Shown: positions 1-6,491, counted from the first letter of the stretch. The stretch: DNA of 6,491 bases from Pseudomonadota bacterium (GCA_023419055.1 JAEZYO010000868.1:1-6491); one strand, 5' to 3'. Notes: generated by a model not told the origin, from the sequence alone. Made by a program: numbers and translations.

Positions 1-3
1 TCC

Positions 4-2145
4 ATGACTTTGCCGGAACCTGCCGAACGCGAGAGCGGGCCCCGGTCGTCCCCTGATGACGCAGGCGGGCCTCCGGAGTCAGCGCCTCCCGCCGCGTCCT
101 CCGTCCATCACGTATCCGGAGACGCGCCAGAGATCGTGGTCGGCGGTCATGAAGAGCTGCCGGAAGACGTCGGCTCGGACGGCGAAGTTTCGGCCCCCAT
201 GAGCCGTGACGAGCTTCTCACGAGCGGGACGCGCTCGATCGCCATCGGGACCGTCGTCGGCCTGGCGCTCGTTGCCTACTTCCGCTTGTCCTACCGTTCG
301 CGCTGGGTCGACGAGTTCGTCCAGAAGAACGTGCTGGGCGAAGAGCCGCGCAAAGAGTTCTTGATTTCGCTCGTGCTCGGCGCGCTCGTCGGCGCGGCCG
401 CAGCGACCACGGCGCTCTATTTCAGCCACAAGAAGACCGGTCAGGTCCGCAGCGTCGAGCGCTGGGCGTGGTTCCTTTCTCCGCTCGTGCTGCTGCCGGC
501 GACGACGCTCCTCTTCCGGTACAAGCCGTGGCTGAACAAGCACGACGTTCTGCTGCCGCTTTTGATCCCGATCACGCTCTTGCTCGAGGCGCTCGCGGCT
601 CGCTGCCTGGAGCATGTCCCGCGCGTGGTCTCGGACTGGTGGGCGGGCCTACGCAGCCAGGTTCCCGCCTTCGTGCGCAAGCAAGGGCCGATGATCGTCG
701 TGGTCGCCGGGGCGCTGACGTACGCCGGCTTCTTCACGTTCTACCTCCTCCGCTGGCACTACAAGCTCCGCACCGGCAACTTCGATCTCTCGATCAACAA
801 CAACTTGATGTTCGGGGGGCTCCACGGGGAGTTCCTGCGGAGCACCGTCGCGTTTCCGACGGACCCGTCGAAGTACCTGGCGACGCACGCCAAGTTCGGC
901 TCCTTCTGGTTCTTGCCGATCTACGCGCTCGTGCCGCGCGCCGAGACCCTGCTCGTCATCCAGGCCACGCTGATCGGCGCGAGCGCCATCCCGCTCTTCG
1001 CCTTCGCCCGCCGGCACCTCTCGGAGTGGCTCGCGGCGATCGTCGCGCTCGCGTACTTGCTCTACTACCCCATGCACGGGGCGAGCTTCTCGGAGTTCCA
1101 GAACGTCCCGATCGCGGCCTGCTTCGTCTTCGCCACGGTGTGGGCGGTCGACGCGCGGCGCTGGGGCTGGTTCGCGTTCTTCACCGTGGTCGCGCTCTCG
1201 ATGCGCGAGGACATCCCGGTGGGCATGGCGGTGATCGGCGCCTTCTTGCTGGTGAGCGGGCACCGCCCGATGCCGGGCCTCATCCTGGCCGCGGTGTCCA
1301 CCTCGTACTTCCTGTTCTTGCGCTTCTACGTGATGGAAGAGGCGGGGAGCTGGTGGTTCCCGAACATGTACAAGGAGCTCTGGGCGGACGGAGAGAAGGG
1401 CTTCAAGAGCGTGGTGAAGACGCTGCTCTCGAACCCGCTCTTCACGCTCAACAAGCTCATCATCGAGAAGAAGCTCGTCTATCTCCTGCACCTCCTGGTG
1501 CCGATCGCTTTCCTGCCCGCGCGCCGCTGGTACCTCTGGGCGGCGTTCATCCCGGGCGCGATCCTCACGCTGCTCGTCACGAACTACGACCCGCCGGTCA
1601 CGTTCTCGTTCCACTACGTGATGCACTGGGCGCCGTACCTGTTCATGGCGTCGGTCGTGGCGCTCAAGGTGATCGGCGTCGAGCGCGGCCCGAACCGCAT
1701 GCACGCGGCGGCCGCCGCCATGGTCGGCGCGACGCTCGTCCTCACCTACAACTACGGCGCGTTCACGACGCGCAACGGCAGCTTCAAGGGGCAGTTCAAC
1801 AAGATCGAGTTCACGTACACCGACGCCGAGAAGGCGCGCTACCAGGCGCTCCAGGAGATCATCCAGATCATCCCGCCGGACGCCTCGGTCGCCGCCACCG
1901 AGAAGGTGGGGCCGCACGTGTCGTCTCGGCTGGTCCTGCACACCATGCGAAACGGCCCGTTCGGCGCCGAGTGGATCTTGGCGTCGAGCCGTGAGCTCAA
2001 GCTCTCGAAGACGAGGCCGAAGCTGAAGGAGGCCGTCGAGAGCGGCGCCTACGGCGTGGTCAAGCGCGTCGCGGATTTCGCGGTGCTGCGGAAGGGTCAC
2101 GACACCTCCGGCAATCAGAAGCTCATCCGAGATTGGGACCTGTGA
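4..2145 (+). CDS. DUF2079 family polytopic membrane protein, putative GT-C-like glycosyltransferase
   Basis: The product is 713 residues. Residues 1-65 are hydrophilic, rich in Pro, Glu, Ser and Gly, and probably disordered and cytoplasmic. Four hydrophobic segments follow (about 76-94, 118-140, 152-171, 180-200). The DUF2079-like core begins near residue 229: a membrane segment, then a loop with GNFDLSINNN (Asp261), then THAKFGSFWFLPIYALVPR (His295), then many more membrane segments to about residue 583. The C-terminal part (about 590-713) is soluble and carries the IIPPDASVAATEKVGPHVSSR stretch typical of the family tail, probably outside the membrane. DUF2079 proteins resemble polyprenyl-phosphate-sugar-dependent GT-C transferases, in which an acidic residue in the first outer loop is catalytic; assigning that role to Asp261 is inference. 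The ATG lies 3 nt from the window edge, so no ribosome binding site is visible and the frame could start further upstream. An internal ATG at 199 would remove the disordered tail. The substrate is unknown. The family call is firm; the enzymatic role is not. Confidence 0.85.
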   Translation: MTLPEPAERESGPRSSPDDAGGPPESAPPAASSVHHVSGDAPEIVVGGHEELPEDVGSDGEVSAPMSRDELLTSGTRSIAIGTVVGLALVAYFRLSYRSRWVDEFVQKNVLGEEPRKEFLISLVLGALVGAAAATTALYFSHKKTGQVRSVERWAWFLSPLVLLPATTLLFRYKPWLNKHDVLLPLLIPITLLLEALAARCLEHVPRVVSDWWAGLRSQVPAFVRKQGPMIVVVAGALTYAGFFTFYLLRWHYKLRTGNFDLSINNNLMFGGLHGEFLRSTVAFPTDPSKYLATHAKFGSFWFLPIYALVPRAETLLVIQATLIGASAIPLFAFARRHLSEWLAAIVALAYLLYYPMHGASFSEFQNVPIAACFVFATVWAVDARRWGWFAFFTVVALSMREDIPVGMAVIGAFLLVSGHRPMPGLILAAVSTSYFLFLRFYVMEEAGSWWFPNMYKELWADGEKGFKSVVKTLLSNPLFTLNKLIIEKKLVYLLHLLVPIAFLPARRWYLWAAFIPGAILTLLVTNYDPPVTFSFHYVMHWAPYLFMASVVALKVIGVERGPNRMHAAAAAMVGATLVLTYNYGAFTTRNGSFKGQFNKIEFTYTDAEKARYQALQEIIQIIPPDASVAATEKVGPHVSSRLVLHTMRNGPFGAEWILASSRELKLSKTRPKLKEAVESGAYGVVKRVADFAVLRKGHDTSGNQKLIRDWDL

Positions 2146-3185
2146 TTACAGAAACCATCGAACCCGAGGCGCTCCTGGACGTCTCTATCGTGGTCCCGGT
2201 CTACAACGAGGAGGAGAGCCTGACGGCGCTCGTGGCCGAGCTCCACGAGGTGCTCGACCCCACCAGGTACTCGTACGAGATCATCCTCATCGACGACGGC
2301 TCCTCCGACGGGAGCTACCGCTTGGCGTGCTCGATCGCGTCGCGCGATCCGGCGCTCACGGTCGTGCGCTTCCGGAGGAATTTCGGCCAAACCGCGGCCA
2401 TGCAGGCAGGCCTCGACACGGCGCGCGGCCGGGCGATCGTGACCATGGACGCGGACCTCCAGAACGATCCGTCGGCCATCCCGGCCATGCTGCAGAAGCT
2501 CGACGAGGGCTACGATCTCGTGGCGGGCTGGCGAGCGGACCGGAAGGACCCCTTCATCAACCGCCGCCTGCCGTCGATGATCGCGAACGCCATCATCAGC
2601 GCGACGACCCAGGTCAAGCTCCACGACTACGGCTGCACGCTGAAGGCCATGAACCGCGACCTGGCGAAGGAGCTCAGGCTCTACGGCGAGATGCACCGCT
2701 TCATCCCCGCGGTGGCAAGCTGGATCGGCGTGCGCATCGTCGAGATGAAGGTGAACCACCGCGCGCGGCGCTTCGGTGTCTCGAAGTACGGCATCGGTCG
2801 GACGCTGCGCGTCGTGCTCGATCTCATGACGGTGCGATTCATGAAATCGTACCTCGTGAGGCCGATGCAGGTCTTCGGCTTCGCCGGGCTGTTCAGCGCG
2901 CTCGCGGGCTTTGCGATTTGTGTGCTGCTCGCCGTCGAGAAGATCTTCTTCGACGCTCGCCTCGCGGAGCGACCGCTGCTCTTGCTCGGCATCCTGCTCG
3001 TCGTCATCGGGATGCAGCTGCTCTCGCTCGGGCTCGTCGCGGACGTGCTCTCACGCACCTATCACGAGTCGCAGGGCAAGCGGCCGTACTACGTCCGGGA
3101 GCGACTCGTCGGCGCGGGGAGACGGCCGGCGCTCGCCGAGGGCGTGTTCGTGAATTCCGAGGTGCGCGGGGTGGCCCGGGACTGA
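2142..3185 (+). CDS. Family 2 glycosyltransferase, polyprenyl-phosphate sugar synthase type (DPM1/GtrB/ArnC-like)
   Basis: With the GTG start the product is 347 residues. The GT-A domain occupies about residues 10-230: SIVVPVYNEEES near the N-terminus, IDDGSSDGS (Asp51-Asp52), and the metal-binding MDADLQNDP (Asp103 and Asp105). Further family features are HDYGCTLKAMNRD, GEMHRFIPAVASWIG and HRARRFGVSKYG. Two membrane segments follow (about 244-265 and 278-302), then a cytoplasmic tail with RTYHESQGKRPYYVRE. This architecture is that of enzymes that move a sugar from a nucleotide sugar to polyprenyl phosphate at the inner face of the cytoplasmic membrane. Which sugar cannot be read from the sequence. 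I chose GTG at 2142 because it overlaps the upstream TGA in a GTGA junction, suggesting translational coupling; an in-frame TTG at 2133 is possible and adds three residues. Shine-Dalgarno signals are weak for both. Close pairing with a putative GT-C transferase suggests it supplies that protein's donor (inference). Confidence 0.93.
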   Translation: MITETIEPEALLDVSIVVPVYNEEESLTALVAELHEVLDPTRYSYEIILIDDGSSDGSYRLACSIASRDPALTVVRFRRNFGQTAAMQAGLDTARGRAIVTMDADLQNDPSAIPAMLQKLDEGYDLVAGWRADRKDPFINRRLPSMIANAIISATTQVKLHDYGCTLKAMNRDLAKELRLYGEMHRFIPAVASWIGVRIVEMKVNHRARRFGVSKYGIGRTLRVVLDLMTVRFMKSYLVRPMQVFGFAGLFSALAGFAICVLLAVEKIFFDARLAERPLLLLGILLVVIGMQLLSLGLVADVLSRTYHESQGKRPYYVRERLVGAGRRPALAEGVFVNSEVRGVARD

Positions 3186-3196
3186 GGTCACGCGCC

Positions 3197-3219
3197 GCGC
3201 TCGAGCGCCCGGCACCGGG
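3197..3219. repeat. 12-bp perfect palindrome followed by a second short inverted repeat, in an intergenic gap
   Basis: Positions 3197-3208 read GCGCTCGAGCGC, a perfect palindrome. They share one base with CCCGG-CA-CCGGG at 3208-3219, an inverted repeat with a 2-nt centre. Both lie in the gap between the GT2 gene and the flippase-like gene, 12 nt after the GT2 stop. They could be an operator or a weak hairpin ending the upstream message. No T-run follows, and palindromes of this size occur by chance in DNA this GC-rich, so function is unproven. Confidence 0.3.
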
Positions 3220-3242
3220 ATCGAATCGCGCGCGGCGGGTTG

Positions 3243-3251
3243 TGGTATGAG
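3243..3251 (+). promoter_or_regulatory. Possible extended -10 promoter element
   Basis: TGGTATGAG fits an extended -10 (TGn followed by TATGAG) in the only sizeable gap between the rightward genes. No convincing -35 box lies about 17 nt upstream. A transcript starting near 3258 would leave almost no leader before the ATG at 3265, but a leader of about 60 nt before the alternative ATG at 3316. This is a weak candidate only. Confidence 0.2.
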
Positions 3252-3264
3252 CTGAACGCCGGTG

Positions 3265-4308
3265 ATGGTCGAACCGAGAGCCGTCAACGCCGTCACGGCG
3301 AGCGTCGAGTCGAAGATGGAACCCGAGGCCACGGAAGTCGTTGCAGAGCCTGCGACGACCGACCCTGCTCCGGTGAAGTCGAAGCGTTCGCGGCTCTACA
3401 GCTTTCTCGCGCTCGCCCTTCAGATCGGGTGCGTGCTCTACATCGGCAAGGTCCTGTTCGAACAGCGCGCCGAGCTAGCGCGCGCTTTCGAGCTCGATTG
3501 GACCGCGCTCACCGCGCTCTTGCTGCTCTCGGCCGTGACGCACGTGCAGCGCACGTACGAGTTCACGTACATGCTCCGCCGGCTCGGGGTCCACGAGCCG
3601 TTCCGCGATGGGTTCTGGCTGACCGGCGCCGGCTTCCTCCTGAACCAGCTGCCGTTCAACGCCGGGCTCGTGATGCGCGCGAGCGTGCTCAAGCGCGACC
3701 ACTCCCTGTCCTACACGTCGTACTTGGCGCTCGTGCTGGTGAACGCGCTGATGAACGTGACGGTGGCGGCGATCCTCGGGATCGTCGTGGTGCTCTTGAC
3801 GCCGATGTCGCAGGGGGCGCTCGTCGGCCTGTCCGTCTTGTTCGGTGCGATCGTGGCGGGCGCCGCGCTCGTCTTCTGGTTGCCGGCCGGCTGGATCCCG
3901 AGCGGAGAGAACTTCGTCGTGCGGAAGCTGCGGACGCTCACCACCGGCATCTCGCTGATCAGGCGCGGCCGGGCGATCGCGCTCCTGTTCGTGCTCGCGA
4001 TTTCGAAGGTGGTGGTCGCCGCCGTTCGCATGTGGATCTGCTTCGGGGCCCTGGGGGTCGACATCGCGCCGCTCGCCGCGGCGCTGCTCGCGTCGATCAC
4101 GGTACTTTCCACGTTGTTCAACATCACCCCCGGCAACATGGGCCTGCGGGAGCTCGCGCTCGCGGGCCTCTCGACTCACCTTTCGGCGAGCTACTCCGTG
4201 GGGATGGCGGCCGCGAGTATCGACCGGGTCGTGCTGCTCGTGTACACGGTGGTGACGGGCTTGCCCGGCCTGTACAAGCTCCGCAAGCGTGGGCCTTTCA
4301 AGAGCTAA
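3265..4308 (+). CDS. Flippase-like membrane protein, LPG_synthase_TM / UPF0104 (YbhN-like) family
   Basis: From the ATG at 3265 the product is 347 residues. Residues 1 to about 42 are hydrophilic and rich in Glu, Ala, Val and Thr; about seven or eight hydrophobic segments follow to near residue 338. Family features include QLPFNAGLVMRASVLKRDHS (about 128-147), SYTSYLALVLVNALMN, the NITPGNMGLRELALAGL block (about 276-292) and a final DRVVLLVYTVVTGLPGLYKL. This domain is the flippase half of MprF, which moves lysyl-phosphatidylglycerol; stand-alone versions lie in many envelope-lipid and glycan loci. The catalytic aminoacyl-transferase half of MprF is absent, so this is not a complete MprF. Moving a lipid-linked sugar is a reasonable guess from the neighbours. 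The start is uncertain: GTG at 3262 directly precedes the ATG, and ATG at 3316 would trim the low-complexity N-terminus. None has a strong Shine-Dalgarno sequence. The next gene follows after 9 nt, so the two are probably co-transcribed. Confidence 0.85.
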   Translation: MVEPRAVNAVTASVESKMEPEATEVVAEPATTDPAPVKSKRSRLYSFLALALQIGCVLYIGKVLFEQRAELARAFELDWTALTALLLLSAVTHVQRTYEFTYMLRRLGVHEPFRDGFWLTGAGFLLNQLPFNAGLVMRASVLKRDHSLSYTSYLALVLVNALMNVTVAAILGIVVVLLTPMSQGALVGLSVLFGAIVAGAALVFWLPAGWIPSGENFVVRKLRTLTTGISLIRRGRAIALLFVLAISKVVVAAVRMWICFGALGVDIAPLAAALLASITVLSTLFNITPGNMGLRELALAGLSTHLSASYSVGMAAASIDRVVLLVYTVVTGLPGLYKLRKRGPFKS

Positions 4309-4310
4309 GG
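4307..4310 (+). promoter_or_regulatory. Ribosome binding site for the DUF354 gene
   Basis: AAGG overlaps the TAA stop of the upstream gene and lies 7 nt before the GTG at 4318. The spacing supports this GTG as the true start and suggests translation of the two genes is coupled. Confidence 0.55.
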
Positions 4311-4317
4311 CGACACC

Positions 4318-5385
4318 GTGAGACTGCTCATCGACATCCTTCACCCTGCCCACGTCCACATCTTCAAGAATTTGATCCGGGAGCTCGGCGAACGCGGGCA
4401 CGAGGTCAGGATCACCATGCGCGAGAAGGACGTCGCGCGGGACTTGCTCGACCAGTACGGCTTCCCCTACGAGATCCTCTCGCAGCAAAGGTCGGGGCTC
4501 GGGCTCGCCGCCGAGTTCGCGACGCGGAACGCGCGACTCTGGTCCGTGGCCGAGCGCTTCCGTCCCCATTTCCTGGTCGGGTGCATGGGGCCGAGCATCA
4601 CCGCCGTCGGGCGGCTGCGCCGCCTGCTCGCGCGCGACCGGGCTCGAGTGGTCGTCTTCTACGACACGGAGATGGCGGCGCTCACGAACACCTTCGTGTA
4701 CCCGCTCGCCGACTACGTGTGCACGGCGGACTGCTACTACGGCTTCGTGCCGGGTAACCACATCACGTATCCGGGTTATCAGCAGCTCGCGTACCTGCAC
4801 CCGAACCGCTTCACTCCGGATCGCGCGGTCGTCAGCCAGGCGGGCATCGACCCGGACGCTCCTTTCAGCGTCGTACGCTTCGTCTCGTACCAGGCGAGCC
4901 ACGACGTCGGCACCGCCGGCATCTCCAACCAAAAGAAGATCGAGCTCGTGCGCGGCCTCGCCGAGCACGGCCGCGTGCTCTTGACCTCCGAGAAGGAGCT
5001 CCCGCCGGAGCTCGAGCCGTACCGGGTCAAGCTCCCCGCGAGCCAGATGCATCACGTGCTCGCCTTCGCTCGCCTGCTGGTCGGAGAGAGCGCGACCATG
5101 GCGTCGGAGTCCGCGGTGCTCGGCGTCCCGGCCGTCTACATCTCGCCGCGCGGCCGCGGCTTCACCGACGATCAGGAGCGGCGCTACGGGCTCGTGCAGA
5201 ACTTCACCGCCGAGCGCTACCAGCAGGACTGGGTCGGCGCCGTGAAGAAGCTCGCGGCGGATCCCAAGCTCACCGAGCGGGCGCGCGCGGCGCACGCGCA
5301 CCTCTTGCGCGAGAAGATCGACGTCACCGCCTGGATGCTCGACTTCTTCGAGCGCGAGTACGAGCGCCATTTCGGCTCTCCGTAG
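4318..5385 (+). CDS. DUF354 family protein, GT-B / UDP-GlcNAc 2-epimerase-like fold
   Basis: The product is 355 residues, with no signal peptide or clear membrane segment, so it is probably cytoplasmic. The N-terminus RLLIDILHPAHVHIFKNLI followed by ELGERGHEVRITMREKDV is the characteristic DUF354 opening and corresponds to the first Rossmann unit of GT-B-like proteins. In the second half, LLVGESATMASESAVLGVPA (about 253-272) matches the nucleotide-sugar binding region of UDP-GlcNAc 2-epimerases and related GT-B glycosyltransferases, with Glu257 and Glu264 as notable acids. YISPRGRGFTDDQERRYGLV follows. Length is normal for the family. DUF354 members commonly sit in polysaccharide loci, but their reaction is not established; glycosyltransferase or epimerase activity would be inference. 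The GTG start is supported by AAGG 7 nt upstream and by alignment with the usual family N-terminus. The gene ends 27 nt from the stop of the convergent MBOAT gene. Confidence 0.88.
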   Translation: MRLLIDILHPAHVHIFKNLIRELGERGHEVRITMREKDVARDLLDQYGFPYEILSQQRSGLGLAAEFATRNARLWSVAERFRPHFLVGCMGPSITAVGRLRRLLARDRARVVVFYDTEMAALTNTFVYPLADYVCTADCYYGFVPGNHITYPGYQQLAYLHPNRFTPDRAVVSQAGIDPDAPFSVVRFVSYQASHDVGTAGISNQKKIELVRGLAEHGRVLLTSEKELPPELEPYRVKLPASQMHHVLAFARLLVGESATMASESAVLGVPAVYISPRGRGFTDDQERRYGLVQNFTAERYQQDWVGAVKKLAADPKLTERARAAHAHLLREKIDVTAWMLDFFEREYERHFGSP

Positions 5386-5388
5386 AGC

Positions 5389-5412
5389 CGGCGCGGGCGC
5401 CGCGTTCGGCGC
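5389..5412. terminator. Candidate bidirectional terminator with competing hairpins
   Basis: GCGCCG at 5397-5402 can pair with CGGCGC at 5407-5412 around a CGTT loop, extended by a G-U pair between 5396 and 5413. The same segment can instead pair with the upstream CGGCGC at 5389-5394 around a tight 2-nt centre. The site fills the gap between two convergent genes, where termination in both directions is expected. No T-run follows on either strand, so it is not a classic intrinsic terminator. Confidence 0.4.
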
Positions 5413-6491
5413 TCAGAACTGGAAGTAGATGAAGTTCGCGCCCTCGAGCTCGATCAAGGGCAGCGCCAGCGCCAGGCACAGTCCGAGCAACGCGAGGACG
5501 ACGAGCGGGCGGCGCGGCCAGGCGGGGGCAGGGAGCTTCGGGTTTTGCACGAGCAGGTGCTCCCACACGATCGGAACCACCAGGATCGCGACGGGCAGCG
5601 CGGCCTTCTTCAAGCCCTCGTCGGGGCGCAAGGTCGTGAGCGCGTGCAGGAAAGTACCGGTGTCGCGGAGCGAGGTGGCGCGGAACGGGATCCAGGCGAC
5701 GAGCACGAAGAGCTGCGTCAAGAGCCAGGCCGCTGCGAACCGCGCGTGGCGCGCCGTGCCCTCGAGGCGCGAGGCCGGGAAACGATCCGAGAAGACCTTG
5801 TGCACGATCAGCGCGGCGCCGTGCAGCCCGCCCCAGAGCACGAAGTTGTAGCTTGCGCCGTGCCACAGCCCGCCGAGCAGCATCGTCAAGAAGAGGTTAC
5901 GATGTTGCGCCGCCTTGCCGTGACGGTTCCCGCCGAGGGGGATGTAGAGGTAGTCGCGCAGCCAGGTGGAGAGGGAGATGTGCCAGCGTCGCCAGAAGTC
6001 GGTGATGGACGCGGCGCGATAAGGGAAATCGAAGTTCTTCGGGAACTTGAAGCCGAACAACCGGGAGATCCCGATCGCCATGGTCGAGTACCCGACGAAG
6101 TCGAAGTAGATCTGGGAGTAGAAGCCGAGCGCGGCGCTCGCCAGGGTGCGGTTGTCGAACTTCTCCGGCGCCTTGAAGATATCGTCCACGAGCGGCGCCA
6201 GCCGATCGGCGAACACGCACTTACAGATCAGGCCGATGACGATGAGCTTGACGCCGGTGATGAGGTCCCGCGTATCGATCGTGGCCTTGGCTTCGGCTTG
6301 CGGGATGAAGACGTCCGAGCGAACGATCGGGCCGGCGACGAGCTGCGGGAAGAAGACGATGTAGAGCGCGACGACCGGGAGGCTCATCGGCTCCTTGATC
6401 TTGCCGCGATAGATGTCGACCACGTAGCTGATGCCGTGGAACGTGTAGAAGCTCACCCCCACCGGCAAAATGATGCTGAGCTCCGGCGTCC
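5413..6491 (-). CDS. AlgI-type MBOAT O-acyltransferase (N-terminus beyond the window edge)
   Basis: Partial: 358 codons plus a stop are visible, and the frame stays open to the right edge. The first readable residues TPELSIILPVGVSFYTF match an internal family block about 100 residues or more into AlgI-like proteins, so the TTG at 6468 is not a real start. Family motifs in order are SFYTFHGISYVVDIYRG, FFPQLVAGPIVR, YFDFVGYSTMAIGISRLFGF, DFWRRWHISLSTWLRDYLYI with IPLGGNR, then LLGGLWHGASYNFVLWGGLH and the usual FIYFQF end. The key histidines are present: the His of RRWHISL (codon 5980-5982), of LWHGA (5860-5862, the probable catalytic MBOAT histidine) and of GLHG (5821-5823). The family transfers acyl groups, often acetyl, across the cytoplasmic membrane to exported polysaccharides such as alginate, or to cell-wall polymers. 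AlgI-like proteins usually work with an SGNH/AlgX-type partner; none is visible, and it could lie beyond the right edge. The acceptor is unknown. algI itself cannot be assigned without an alginate locus. Confidence 0.93.
   Translation of the reverse strand, partial: TPELSIILPVGVSFYTFHGISYVVDIYRGKIKEPMSLPVVALYIVFFPQLVAGPIVRSDVFIPQAEAKATIDTRDLITGVKLIVIGLICKCVFADRLAPLVDDIFKAPEKFDNRTLASAALGFYSQIYFDFVGYSTMAIGISRLFGFKFPKNFDFPYRAASITDFWRRWHISLSTWLRDYLYIPLGGNRHGKAAQHRNLFLTMLLGGLWHGASYNFVLWGGLHGAALIVHKVFSDRFPASRLEGTARHARFAAAWLLTQLFVLVAWIPFRATSLRDTGTFLHALTTLRPDEGLKKAALPVAILVVPIVWEHLLVQNPKLPAPAWPRRPLVVLALLGLCLALALPLIELEGANFIYFQF

Noticed and set aside
468..1994. 508-codon plus-strand frame overlapping the DUF2079 gene
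   Set aside because: Arg/Ala/Gly/Pro-rich, no domain, and wholly inside a gene with clear family motifs.
649..2100. 483-codon minus-strand open frame opposite the DUF2079 gene
   Set aside because: Highly charged, Arg/His/Glu-rich translation with no motif; a codon-bias shadow.
3265..4308. Assignment as MprF (lysyl-phosphatidylglycerol synthase)
   Set aside because: Only the membrane flippase-like domain is present; the C-terminal aminoacyl-transferase domain is missing and the gene ends normally.
3240..4757. 505-codon plus-strand frame overlapping the flippase-like and DUF354 genes
   Set aside because: Arg/Ala-rich shadow translation that crosses two recognised genes in another frame.
3475..5370. 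631-codon open frame on the minus strand opposite the flippase-like and DUF354 genes
   Set aside because: The translation is dominated by Arg, Glu, His, Asp and Val with no recognisable domain, and it spans two well-supported genes. It is the usual antisense shadow of G/C-rich third positions.
6466..6468. TTG as the start codon of the MBOAT gene
   Set aside because: The codons upstream to the window edge stay open and continue the family sequence (TPELSII before LPVGVSFYTF), so the true start is outside the window.
5413..6491. Naming the MBOAT gene algI or dltB
   Set aside because: The family match is clear, but no alginate or teichoic-acid genes are in the window, and many AlgI-type proteins act on other polymers.

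Overview
This 6.5 kb window is very GC-rich, with strong G/C at third codon positions; the long open shadow frames on both strands come from this bias. It suggests a high-GC bacterium with a complex envelope. A myxobacterium-like (Myxococcota) host is a plausible guess, but no marker gene here proves it. All five genes look like cell-envelope or surface-polysaccharide functions. There are no RNA genes, insertion sequences, CRISPR arrays or phage genes that I can support.

Layout: four genes read rightwards and one reads leftwards from the right edge. (1) 4-2145 is a large polytopic membrane protein of the DUF2079 family, probably a GT-C-like glycosyltransferase. (2) 2142-3185 is a family-2 glycosyltransferase of the polyprenyl-phosphate-sugar synthase type, whose GTG start overlaps the previous stop by 4 nt. 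A 79-nt gap holds a 12-bp palindrome, a second short inverted repeat and a weak extended -10. (3) 3265-4308 is a stand-alone flippase-like membrane protein (LPG_synthase_TM / UPF0104 / YbhN-like). (4) 4318-5385 is a DUF354 protein with a GT-B / UDP-GlcNAc 2-epimerase-like fold; its ribosome binding site overlaps the previous stop codon. (5) 6491-5413, minus strand, is the C-terminal two thirds of an AlgI-type MBOAT O-acyltransferase that runs off the right edge. Genes 4 and 5 converge with only 27 nt between stop codons, and that gap contains three copies of one 6-mer that can form two competing hairpins.

Working model (inference): the GT2 enzyme charges a polyprenyl phosphate with a sugar on the cytoplasmic face. 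The carrier is flipped across the membrane, possibly with help from the flippase-like protein. The DUF2079 protein then transfers the sugar on the outer face to an unknown acceptor. The DUF354 protein would work on nucleotide sugars or a glycan in the cytoplasm, and the MBOAT protein would acylate an exported glycan. The individual families are known; the arrangement as one lipid-linked-sugar module is the point of interest. Nothing in the window establishes a wholly new system.
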